NCBI GenBank assembly: GCA_937929945.1
Contig: CALFUK010000069.1
Location: 1-64,000 of the forward strand
DNA length: 64,000 nucleotides
Reading direction: 5' to 3'
Source: an uncultured Saprospiraceae bacterium
Lineage (GTDB): Bacteria > Bacteroidota > Bacteroidia > Chitinophagales > Saprospiraceae
Position 1 is the stretch's first letter; the number at the start of each line of letters is the position of its first letter. The position numbers and the translations under genes were made by a program. Under the pieces are notes generated by a model. That model made no database searches, was not told the DNA's origin, and saw nothing but the letters and a program-made list of their open reading frames with translations. This document shows positions 1 through 7,613 of the stretch, in pieces.

Positions 1-173
1 CCACAATGCATGAATTCTTGCGGATTATTAGACGCCGTCGCGCCCGTATTATCGAAGGTCTGACAATTCCCATTTACGGGAAGTGCTATAGCCCCAGAGC
101 ACAGGTCATTGACGACTTGAGCACTTAAAAGAAAAGAAATAAGCGTGAGTAGTATCGTTGTAACAGTCTTCAT
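1..173 (-). CDS. Secreted protein, N-terminal fragment
   Basis: The gene runs off the left edge, so only about 57 N-terminal residues are visible. It starts with ATG at 171-173. A basic MKT start is followed by a hydrophobic stretch (TILLTLISFLLSA) and a likely signal peptidase site before QVVNDLCSGA. The mature start, with LCSGAIALP and a Cys about ten residues later, is common in large secreted Bacteroidota proteins. A 6-bp inverted repeat AGATTA-CAAA-TAATCT lies upstream at 205-220 and may belong to its promoter region. Function cannot be judged from this fragment. Confidence 0.7.
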   Translation of the reverse strand, partial: MKTVTTILLTLISFLLSAQVVNDLCSGAIALPVNGNCQTFDNTGATASNNPQEFMHC

Positions 174-351
174 ATACACAGCATTTAGTGGTAAAGTAAA
201 GCTAAGATTACAAATAATCTCACAAAACAAAGAGAGCATGACTTCATTTTAACAAAGGGGTGCGTCAGTAACATCATCAGTACCAGATGTACTTTAGGCA
301 GTCAGAATCAAAATCTGAAACAAGACCAACAAATCATCTCACCAGCTCAAT

Positions 352-395
352 CAAAAAAGAACCCGCCCTACACACGCAGTGCAAGGCAGGTTCTT
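352..395 (-). terminator. Rho-independent terminator of the M43 lipoprotein gene
   Basis: The arms 357-367 and 385-395 form an 11-bp stem with one mismatch (AAGAACCCGCC against GGCAGGTTCTT). Read on the minus strand the stem is followed by a run of six T (the A run at 353-358). It lies about 30 bp beyond the stop codon of the protease gene. Confidence 0.75.
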
Positions 396-427
396 CATGA
401 CATTCACCTGATAAAGAGGCGGGAAGT

Positions 428-2197
428 TTAGGCTTTTTTCTTACGAGCTAAGGATTTCTTCTTAGGCCCCTTCCGCTCTCTGCCAAAGCGACTCCTGCCA
501 TTCTCGATGCAGAAGTCTATATAGCTGTACTCGCCAAAGAAGCCATCTGATGCTCCAATCACAGTGCCGGCAGCGTTAGCCAAAGTCACCGATCCGTCAC
601 CATAGTCACAGCAGATGCCATCACCATAAGCATCATCGATGTAAAGGATGTAGCAGCCATCTGGCAGACAGAAGTCGACAGTGATTTCTTGGCCAGCTGC
701 ACCATCTTCGAAAGGGCCACCGATATCGATTCGATCACCGAAGTCGTCAGTCAGCTCCCAGCTGGTCTCACTGCCGTAGTCATCCAGGATCAAAGACAAG
801 CTGATGGCTGCACCGTCACATTCAGCACCACTCTGATCTCCGCCATCAGCGGCGGCATCAGTGACAAAGGTACTGGCGGGACTGAATGGTACCCAGCCCT
901 GCGGACATTGGACTCTGATCTGATACTGGTAGATGGTATTTTCATCGAGCCCCGCTATCGTGAAGGCTGAAGTCGTTACGTTTTTGCCTGTCCATCTCGT
1001 GGTGCCCTGCTCTCGATACCTGACTCTATACCTCACTGCGTCAGCTACATCTGACCAATCGATCTGCACCATGGATGCGCTGATCACAGTGGATGTAGAT
1101 GTGGTGATGCGTTCACATCGTCCATCCTCATCAGGCCCGTTACCATCACCAGTGTCGGTGGTATCTCCAGCACCAGATGCTTCGCCGCAGACTCGACCAG
1201 CATTCGCAGTCACTGCAGTCAGTGAGCTGTTCACATAAGCGACCATCCGCTGGGTCTGACCAGAGCTAAACATGTACATGCAGGCATCATTAGTATAGTC
1301 CATGTAGTTCATATGCAGATCATTAGAGCCGCAGGTGCTCAGTCCGAGTTCTGGACAGCCACCATAGTCAAAATCTTGCTCTGGCGTATCATTCACTCCA
1401 TCATCTACAGCACAGCCATCACCCCAGATGTGATCCAGGAGTAAGTAGTGCCCGACTTCGTGAGTCAAGGTTCTACCCATGTTATAGGGTGCTTGCGGAC
1501 GTACATTGCCACATCCCGTACCGATGCCAAATGCACCTGCGTCTATCATGACCCCATCTCCATCTCCCAAGCCACCCAGTGGTGACTCACCTAAAAATCC
1601 AAGATCTGGCTGCACGAATACATTCAGATAGCCACTCCAGTCTGAGAGCTGTGTGCCATTAGTCCGATTCACGGTGATGGCATAGGCGCCATCAGCGAGT
1701 CCGAAGCCAGCGGGGTGATTCTGAGTCGCTACACAGAATTTCAAACAGGCTTCTCCATTCGCTATGTTTTGAAAAAAGGCAGAGGCCTGTCCTGTCCATT
1801 TATTGATATCAGCGTTCGTCCCTGTGAAATCTTTATTCAGCGCATCGATCTGAGACTCGACAAGCTGACGGAGGCAGGCGGCACTCGTCCCATTGACACC
1901 CTGAAAGTGGACGGCTATTGGAATGATCACTGGATTATCGCAGCTGCGAAATTCTGCTTTGGACAGTTCTACCTTGAGTCGATCAAATTTAGCTTGGTGC
2001 TGACGCTCATAAGCCGGATCTTGCATCAGGCCTTTGACGTGATCTGTATGACCACAGGATCGCTTACTGTTACTGAGTACATCTGTTTGCTCGGTGATGG
2101 AGGCTGAGAATTCATCGATTTCTGATTCCTTCTGACAGGACTGTAGACATATGACTAATAGGAATAGACAGGAGATTAAAAAGAACTTAGATTTCAT
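428..2197 (-). CDS. M43 (cytophagalysin-like) metalloprotease lipoprotein
   Basis: This 589-residue secreted zinc protease begins with a lipoprotein signal ending in a lipobox at Cys21 (LQSC), so it is probably anchored in a membrane. The zinc motif HEVGHYLLLDH is at 246-256 and the downstream Met-turn region NYMDYTNDACM is present, as in the pappalysin/cytophagalysin family. A fibronectin type III domain follows at about 360-445. A C-terminal module with a YGDGICCDYGDGS motif follows, then a very basic tail (KGPKKKSLARKKKA). There is no type IX sorting domain. In M43 the motif is usually HExxHxxGxxH; here the Gly position is Leu (H-Y-L-L-L-D-H), while the relative at 23052-27002 keeps Gly. 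The zinc ligands are intact, so activity is plausible. Confidence 0.88.
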   Translation of the reverse strand: MKSKFFLISCLFLLVICLQSCQKESEIDEFSASITEQTDVLSNSKRSCGHTDHVKGLMQDPAYERQHQAKFDRLKVELSKAEFRSCDNPVIIPIAVHFQGVNGTSAACLRQLVESQIDALNKDFTGTNADINKWTGQASAFFQNIANGEACLKFCVATQNHPAGFGLADGAYAITVNRTNGTQLSDWSGYLNVFVQPDLGFLGESPLGGLGDGDGVMIDAGAFGIGTGCGNVRPQAPYNMGRTLTHEVGHYLLLDHIWGDGCAVDDGVNDTPEQDFDYGGCPELGLSTCGSNDLHMNYMDYTNDACMYMFSSGQTQRMVAYVNSSLTAVTANAGRVCGEASGAGDTTDTGDGNGPDEDGRCERITTSTSTVISASMVQIDWSDVADAVRYRVRYREQGTTRWTGKNVTTSAFTIAGLDENTIYQYQIRVQCPQGWVPFSPASTFVTDAAADGGDQSGAECDGAAISLSLILDDYGSETSWELTDDFGDRIDIGGPFEDGAAGQEITVDFCLPDGCYILYIDDAYGDGICCDYGDGSVTLANAAGTVIGASDGFFGEYSYIDFCIENGRSRFGRERKGPKKKSLARKKKA

Positions 2198-2216
2198 AAT
2201 TGAATTTTTTTTAAAT

Positions 2217-2290
2217 GAATGCCATCAGCAAATAACTAAGTACACACTTGAGTCTCTTAGTTATCTGTCTCATAGACAATGCTTCAGGTT
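2217..2290 (-). repeat. Repeated leader element upstream of the M43 gene
   Basis: Read on the minus strand this leader holds CAGATAACTAAG and CTTAGTTATTTG, which can pair into a hairpin, followed by a CATTCA box that begins 20 bp above the ATG. A closely similar arrangement lies upstream of the S41 protease gene at 36648-36728. It could be a 5'-UTR regulatory structure or a small dispersed repeat. Further upstream, between this element and the lytS-type promoter, a 9-bp perfect inverted repeat CTACTCCAT/ATGGAGTAG sits at 2407-2415 and 2433-2441. I see no gene in 2198-2528. Confidence 0.5.
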
Positions 2291-2503
2291 GAGAAATTTG
2301 CTGGCAGAAATAGAGAGGCTTTCTGCTCGAAAATAAATAGAATGAGTAATGGTACTATCGATAGGCGATCCAGTTTTATCTTGAATTCAAAACTAAGGGC
2401 AACGACCTACTCCATTCTGCGAATGTCTACGTATGGAGTAGATTATTATAGGACCACTGTGCTCTATTATACTTCTCATGAGATGATTATAGCTGAAAGG
2501 CTT

Positions 2504-2511
2504 TACTTTTG
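2504..2511 (+). promoter_or_regulatory. Bacteroidota -7 element for the sensor kinase gene
   Basis: TACTTTTG matches the TAnnTTTG consensus of the primary sigma factor of Bacteroidota. It lies 17 bp before the ATG at 2529, so transcription would start roughly 10 bp before the gene. No convincing -33 TTTG is visible. Confidence 0.5.
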
Positions 2512-2528
2512 AATTATAATTCCGCTTC

Positions 2529-3554
2529 ATGAGCATACTGAAAAAATTGATTTTCGATCGATCATTTTGGTGGATCCGACACAGTCTCTTCTGGGTTGTC
2601 CTCTATCTCGATACGTTCAGGTATATATTCGGACTTGATGGGGAGTGGGAGTTGGTGCAGCTCAGGGACGATTTTTTGACATTGGGTCTGGACATGGCAT
2701 TGGTCTATCTCAATATCTATGTGTTGATCCCACGATTAGCTCTGAAGGATAAGATGCCGAGCTATCTACTACTCACATTACTATCCTTGGTGATCGTCCT
2801 AATCATTAATTCATTCCAAGTCGAGTTCTACTTAGAAGAAGGAGATGAATACCCTTTCTTGTGGCGCATGTATGATGCAGGGATCGCCACAGCTGGCATC
2901 ATAGGTCCAGCAATAGCGATTAAAACTTCTAAGTATTTCTATGAGCAAAGCATCAAAGCCTCTTCTCTACAAGAAGAAAAGCTGCAATCCGAGCTCACCT
3001 ATCTGAAGAAGCAGATCAATCCACATTTTTTATTCAATTCTCTGAATAACATCTATATCTTAGCAAAGGAACAATCAGCGAAGACTGCGGACTATATCTT
3101 GCAGCTCTCTGACCTGATGCGCTACCAGACCTATGACAGTCAGAAGGAGACCATTACGCTGACGAAGGAATTAGAATTCATAGATAATTATTTACAACTC
3201 GAACTCCTGAGGCGAGAAAACCTCAAGATAGAGAAGGAGATCACGGGACCAGTAACGGCCATGCAGATCGAACCTTTGTTATTCTTGCCATTCATTGAAA
3301 ATGCATGTAAGTACAGCGCTAAGACTGATGGTCAAGAGGAGAAAATCGACATTAAAATCCAGGTGAGCTTAGATGAAATCAAACTGCAGGTAAAAAATGA
3401 CATCGGTCACCAGCAACCGACTCAAGGAAGCTCTGGCTTTGGGCTGGATAATGTGCGTAAGAGATTAGCCCTACTCTACCCTGAAAGCCATGAACTGAAT
3501 ATCACCGAGCGGACTGACAGCTATGAAGTCAGTCTAAAAATAATGCGCTCATGA
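2529..3554 (+). CDS. LytS/YehU-family sensor histidine kinase
   Basis: This 341-residue membrane kinase has about four hydrophobic segments in its first 130 residues. A short coiled linker and the His_kinase domain with its H-box QINPHFLFNSLNNIY (His166) follow. The C-terminal ATPase part has an N-box (FIENACKYSAK) and a Gly-rich GSSGFGLDNVRKRL segment. It lacks a large periplasmic sensor, as is typical of the family. A LytTR response regulator gene follows 97 bp downstream on the same strand, so the two most likely form a two-component system. The signal is unknown. Confidence 0.92.
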   Translation: MSILKKLIFDRSFWWIRHSLFWVVLYLDTFRYIFGLDGEWELVQLRDDFLTLGLDMALVYLNIYVLIPRLALKDKMPSYLLLTLLSLVIVLIINSFQVEFYLEEGDEYPFLWRMYDAGIATAGIIGPAIAIKTSKYFYEQSIKASSLQEEKLQSELTYLKKQINPHFLFNSLNNIYILAKEQSAKTADYILQLSDLMRYQTYDSQKETITLTKELEFIDNYLQLELLRRENLKIEKEITGPVTAMQIEPLLFLPFIENACKYSAKTDGQEEKIDIKIQVSLDEIKLQVKNDIGHQQPTQGSSGFGLDNVRKRLALLYPESHELNITERTDSYEVSLKIMRS

Positions 3555-3651
3555 AACGTCTATGGCGTAGCACCTTGAAAATATCAGGTGGGATGATTGA
3601 TCAATATTTTTCTATTTTTTTTGGAAGTCGGTATCAACAAAATGCACAAAT

Positions 3652-4374
3652 ATGAAATACAAATGCATCATCGTAGACGACGAGCCACTCGCTCGCAAAG
3701 GGATCAAGCTACACCTGAATGACATCGAGTCCTTGGAGCTACTCGAAGAATTTGGCAATGCCATCCAGGCTGCTGAATACCTGCGCCAGCATCCAGTAGA
3801 TATCATCTTTCTGGATATTCAGATGCCCGGTATGACGGGTATGGAATTTCTTCAATCAGTCACTACCCGCCCTGCCGTGATCCTGACGACTGCTTACACC
3901 GAGCATGCCATAGAAGCCTTCGAGCTGGATGTGATCGATTATTTGCTTAAGCCAATCAGATTTGACCGATTCTATAAAGCCGTCACGAAGGCGCAAGATT
4001 ACATATCACTTAAAACTAATGAGCCTGCGACCTTAGAAAAATTTGAGCCTGACTACATCTACATCAAGTCTGATCGTAAATATGTCAAGCTGAAATATAC
4101 TGACATCCGATTCATCCAAGGGATGAAAGACTATGTCATGATCCATAGCTATCAGAAGAAGTATATGACTGCTATGAACATCAAAACCATCTTAACTCAG
4201 CTGCCAGAAGCCACATTTTCTCGCGTGAGTAAGTCATACATTATCAATGTGAATCTGATCGACACCATAGATCAAGACATGATATACATAGGTGAAGATG
4301 ACATCCCATTGGGCTTGTCCTATAAGGAAGCCTTCCTGTCAATGCACATCAAAGACAAGTTACTGAAACGTTAA
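3652..4374 (+). CDS. LytTR-type response regulator
   Basis: The 240-residue protein has an N-terminal receiver domain with the acidic pair DDE at residues 9-11, phosphoacceptor Asp55 in FLDIQMPGMTG, and the conserved Lys in YLLKPI. The C-terminal half (about 135-235) is a LytTR DNA-binding domain, recognisable from YIKSDRKYVKLKYTDIRFIQG and RVSKSYIINV. It follows the LytS-type kinase gene and is presumably phosphorylated by it. LytTR regulators usually bind pairs of imperfect direct repeats; I did not identify a target. Confidence 0.93.
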   Translation: MKYKCIIVDDEPLARKGIKLHLNDIESLELLEEFGNAIQAAEYLRQHPVDIIFLDIQMPGMTGMEFLQSVTTRPAVILTTAYTEHAIEAFELDVIDYLLKPIRFDRFYKAVTKAQDYISLKTNEPATLEKFEPDYIYIKSDRKYVKLKYTDIRFIQGMKDYVMIHSYQKKYMTAMNIKTILTQLPEATFSRVSKSYIINVNLIDTIDQDMIYIGEDDIPLGLSYKEAFLSMHIKDKLLKR

Positions 4375-4645
4375 GTCAGCTATTTTAGACATCCTGTCCT
4401 TTGATATACGTTGTTAGTTACGTTATATTAGCTTCATTGTAATATGATACGTCTGCGATGTAGATAACTATAAAGCCGATTTGGATGCATACGGTCAGTT
4501 ATTTACGGATCAAGATGAAAACCAGATTATCATATAAATAAGTTGAAACGACTCATAGTAGTCAGCTAACACTCGCTTCAAAGTAGATTTAGCTTATTAT
4601 TATATTGATAGTCAATTAGTTACGAATGATAAACACATTAATGAT

Positions 4646-6046
4646 ATGAGAACCATAAAGTACACCATCATCATACTTCTGAGTTACTGCAGCCTCATGG
4701 CTCAAGAGACACAGCCTGTGAAGTCGCCTACCGGTGCCACCATAGGCTACCAAGAGCCCGTCGTAAAAGCAGTAGAAACTCACGGCTTCGATTATAATCA
4801 GGCTATCCAAGACGGAGCCAGTAAGGTAGAATCTAAAGTCATAGAATGGCGTCGTGACTTCCACGAATTTCCAGAATTGTCCAATCGAGAATTTAAAACT
4901 GCCGATAAGATAGCGCTAAAGCTACGAGGCATGGGCCTCACAGTCGATCAAGGCATGGCTAAGACTGGAGTCGTCGCCGTACTGGACACTGGTAAAGAGG
5001 GTCCTACTGTCGGCCTGCGAGCTGATACAGACGCGCTGCCCGTAACGGAGCGTGTTGATATACCATTTAAATCAAGAGAAAAAGCAGAGTATCTAGGAGA
5101 AGAAGTAGGCGTCATGCACGCATGTGGACACGATACACACGTAGCCATGCTCTTAGGCGCGGCTGAGGTATTGACGAGTATGAAGAATGAACTGGTGGGT
5201 AAGATCGTATTCGTCTTCCAGCCAGCAGAAGAAGGACCTCCTCCAGGGGAAGAAGGTGGTGCTAAGCTAATGGTACAAGAAGGATTAATAGAGAAATATG
5301 GTATCGATGTCATGTTTGGCCAGCACATCAGCTCCGGGCTGGATGCGGGCAAGATCATGTATAAGGCAGGAGGCATTATGGCCGCTGCGGATCGATTCGA
5401 GATCACCGTGAATGGTAAGCAGACACACGGCGCCAGACCCTGGGGCGGTGTGGATCCCATCACCGTATCGGCACAGATCATCATGGGCCTGCAGACCATC
5501 GTCAGCAGACAGACAGAGCTGACTAAAGAGGCTGCTGTCATCAGTGTCGGTAAGATCACGGCGGGAGTCAGGAATAACATCATACCTGAGCAAGCTCATA
5601 TGGTCGGCACCATCAGGACCCTGGATGTCGAGATGCAAGACATCATCCATGAAAAAATAAAAAAGACGGCGATGCTGATTGCAGAAAGTGCAGGTGCTAC
5701 CGCCGAAGTCAAAATCGATCGTTATGCTCCCGTGACCTTTAACCATTTAGACCTGACAAGACAGATGATTCCTTCCTTCTCTTCAGCCATCGGCGAAGAC
5801 AATGTCATCATCACGCCTGCTGTGACTGGTGCAGAAGACTTCTCCTTCTTTGCGGAGCAGATCCCATCTCTATATTACTTTGTGGGTGGTAAGCCGCTGG
5901 ATGTCAGCCCTATAGATGCTGCTCCTCACCACACACCTGATTTCTACATTGATGAGTCTGGCCTGATCACAGGAGTGAAAGCCATCTCACAGCTGGCTGT
6001 GGACTATTTAAACCAGTCGCAGATAGCTAGTGCTGGAGGGCAATAA
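4646..6046 (+). CDS. M20D amidohydrolase (N-acyl amino acid / IAA-amino acid hydrolase type), exported
   Basis: The 466-residue protein has a signal peptide (MRTIKYTIIILLSYCSLMAQ). Metal-binding and catalytic motifs of the M20D family are present: DTDALP, ACGHDTHVAML, and the AEEG segment with a following Gly-rich insert. A dimerisation domain with NGKQTHGARPW follows, then GAEDFSFFAEQ near the C-terminus. Members hydrolyse N-acyl or N-benzoyl amino acids or small peptides using two metal ions. The exported location fits scavenging of acylated amino acids in the periplasm. An SDR gene starts 25 bp downstream and is probably co-transcribed. Substrate cannot be told from sequence. The preceding 270 bp hold no gene that I can see. 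Confidence 0.9.
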   Translation: MRTIKYTIIILLSYCSLMAQETQPVKSPTGATIGYQEPVVKAVETHGFDYNQAIQDGASKVESKVIEWRRDFHEFPELSNREFKTADKIALKLRGMGLTVDQGMAKTGVVAVLDTGKEGPTVGLRADTDALPVTERVDIPFKSREKAEYLGEEVGVMHACGHDTHVAMLLGAAEVLTSMKNELVGKIVFVFQPAEEGPPPGEEGGAKLMVQEGLIEKYGIDVMFGQHISSGLDAGKIMYKAGGIMAAADRFEITVNGKQTHGARPWGGVDPITVSAQIIMGLQTIVSRQTELTKEAAVISVGKITAGVRNNIIPEQAHMVGTIRTLDVEMQDIIHEKIKKTAMLIAESAGATAEVKIDRYAPVTFNHLDLTRQMIPSFSSAIGEDNVIITPAVTGAEDFSFFAEQIPSLYYFVGGKPLDVSPIDAAPHHTPDFYIDESGLITGVKAISQLAVDYLNQSQIASAGGQ

Positions 6047-6071
6047 TCAGAAGTAACGACACACAGTACAG

Positions 6072-6845
6072 ATGGCAGAGGTAGAAGCAGCGCTATTCAA
6101 AGATAAAGTCGTCCTGATCACAGGTGGCTCCCGAGGTATCGGCCAGGCCATCACCAGACGCTTCGCGAAGCAGGGCGCTGTCTGCGTTATCGTCTATCGC
6201 CATAACGAAGAAGCCGCTCAAAAGCTTCTTGATGACATCCCTGGTGAGGGAAATATGATCATCAAGGCCGATGTATCGGATGCAGTGCAAGCGAGCTCAC
6301 TCATAACAGAAGTCTTAGAACAAAAAACTAATATTGATATCCTGATCAACAATGCTGGTGTGGGCTCTCACCACCCAGTCGATGAAGTCAGCTATGAGGA
6401 GTGGCAGAGCCACTGGCAAAAGATCTTATCGCTCAATCTGGTGGCTGGATCTAATCTGAGCTACCTGGTCTCTAAGGGGATGATCGCGCGCCAAGAAGGC
6501 ACCATCATTAATATTACTTCCAGAGGTGCATTTCGAGGGGAGCCGCTCCAGCCAGCATACGGCGCGAGCAAGGCTGCCATGAATTCTCTGACTCAGTCCT
6601 TGGCCTACTCTCTGGCTCCGCATAATATATTTGTGGGTGCAGTAGCGCCTGGCTTCGTAGAGACAGATATGGCTAAAGATAGGCTGGCTGGACCTCGCGG
6701 AGACGGCATCAGGTCACAGTCTCCAATGAATCGAGTGGCTCAGCCAGACGAGGTAGCTCAGGCTGTCTTGCTCATGGCGTCCAGTCCCATCTGGATGACT
6801 GGTGGTATTTTTGATGTGAATGGGGCTTCCTATTTTAGGACCTAA
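6072..6845 (+). CDS. Short-chain dehydrogenase/reductase (FabG-like)
   Basis: A 257-residue classical SDR. The NAD(P)-binding TGGSRGIG motif is near residue 18, NNAG near 94, the catalytic Ser in NITSRG, and the Tyr-x3-Lys pair in YGASK. The C-terminal GGIFDVNGASYFRT matches the end of FabG-like oxidoreductases. It sits 25 bp after the amidohydrolase and is probably in the same transcript. It may be 3-oxoacyl-ACP reductase or a dehydrogenase of another small substrate; no other fatty-acid genes are adjacent, so a housekeeping FabG role is not supported. Confidence 0.88.
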   Translation: MAEVEAALFKDKVVLITGGSRGIGQAITRRFAKQGAVCVIVYRHNEEAAQKLLDDIPGEGNMIIKADVSDAVQASSLITEVLEQKTNIDILINNAGVGSHHPVDEVSYEEWQSHWQKILSLNLVAGSNLSYLVSKGMIARQEGTIINITSRGAFRGEPLQPAYGASKAAMNSLTQSLAYSLAPHNIFVGAVAPGFVETDMAKDRLAGPRGDGIRSQSPMNRVAQPDEVAQAVLLMASSPIWMTGGIFDVNGASYFRT

Positions 6846-6882
6846 GATTAAAGTACATTCAGAGGCGAATGCTTTTTGCTGC

Positions 6883-7389
6883 TTATTTCTTAGCCAGCTT
6901 CTTATAGTCACTGATCTCTCCACCAGGAAAGGCTTCGCTCTCCAAGACGTCTATACGGCTTCGAAATTCAATCTTCTGTAATTTGTATTGGCTCTTTTTG
7001 GCATTTGTGACTGGTAAGACATTGATCTGGATCGCTATTCTACCTCTTTGGTCATACCAAGTGTAATCATAGCCATTATCTGTCAAAGGGCTCTCTTCAG
7101 CTCCCAGATAGTCCCACGTACTTCTCTTAGATCCGATGGACTGAGCGTATGTTTTTACTGTTTTGTTCAGTTGATAGGCATCTACCTCAGACTTATCGAA
7201 GAATTGATCCATGATGACCTTATCTCGATCAGTCTTTAGTGCGGTAATGACCATGTCTGCATAAGCCTTAGCGCTAGAGGCCGACTCAAATGCTAAGTCG
7301 CTGACTGGCTTAGACTTAGTGTCAGAGGAGCAAGCTACAGCAAAGATTGACAAGCACAGAATGAAAGAGAAATATCTGAATAGAATCAT
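6883..7389 (-). CDS. Hypothetical lipoprotein
   Basis: The 168-residue protein has a lipoprotein signal (LSIFAVAC, lipobox Cys near residue 20) followed by a polar mature domain. I do not recognise the family. The mature part has DYTWYDQRGRIAIQINV and other alternating beta-like segments, resembling small folded lipoproteins of the phylum that are about 150 residues long. It is convergent with the SDR gene and separated from it by 37 bp. Confidence 0.7.
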   Translation of the reverse strand: MILFRYFSFILCLSIFAVACSSDTKSKPVSDLAFESASSAKAYADMVITALKTDRDKVIMDQFFDKSEVDAYQLNKTVKTYAQSIGSKRSTWDYLGAEESPLTDNGYDYTWYDQRGRIAIQINVLPVTNAKKSQYKLQKIEFRSRIDVLESEAFPGGEISDYKKLAKK

Positions 7390-7524
7390 ACTAATTTTTT
7401 AAAAGACCGCAAATATGCACAGTTTTTTGGAATAGTGGGCTGCTGGTTTACCCTAAGTCCACAATTACTAAAGAGTAATCGAAAGCATCTGGTTTATTAT
7501 GCCGCATCAATAACATAAGCTTAA

Positions 7525-7556
7525 CTAAAAAGACAGAGGCTCGGAGAGCCTCTGTC
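7525..7556 (-). terminator. Rho-independent terminator of the giant secreted-protein gene
   Basis: A perfect 11-bp stem GACAGAGGCTC/GAGCCTCTGTC (7532-7542 and 7546-7556) with a 3-base loop is followed on the minus strand by TTTTT. It lies about 60 bp beyond the stop of the 7614-14855 gene. Confidence 0.85.
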
Positions 7557-7613
7557 AATATAAAACCTTAATCGAAAGAACTATAGTAATCGTACGTAAG
7601 GGCCTTTCATTCC

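Noticed and set aside
4948-5583. 211-codon open frame antisense to the amidohydrolase
   Set aside because: It lies wholly inside a well-supported gene, is rich in Ser, Pro and Thr as antisense shadows are, and has no family resemblance.
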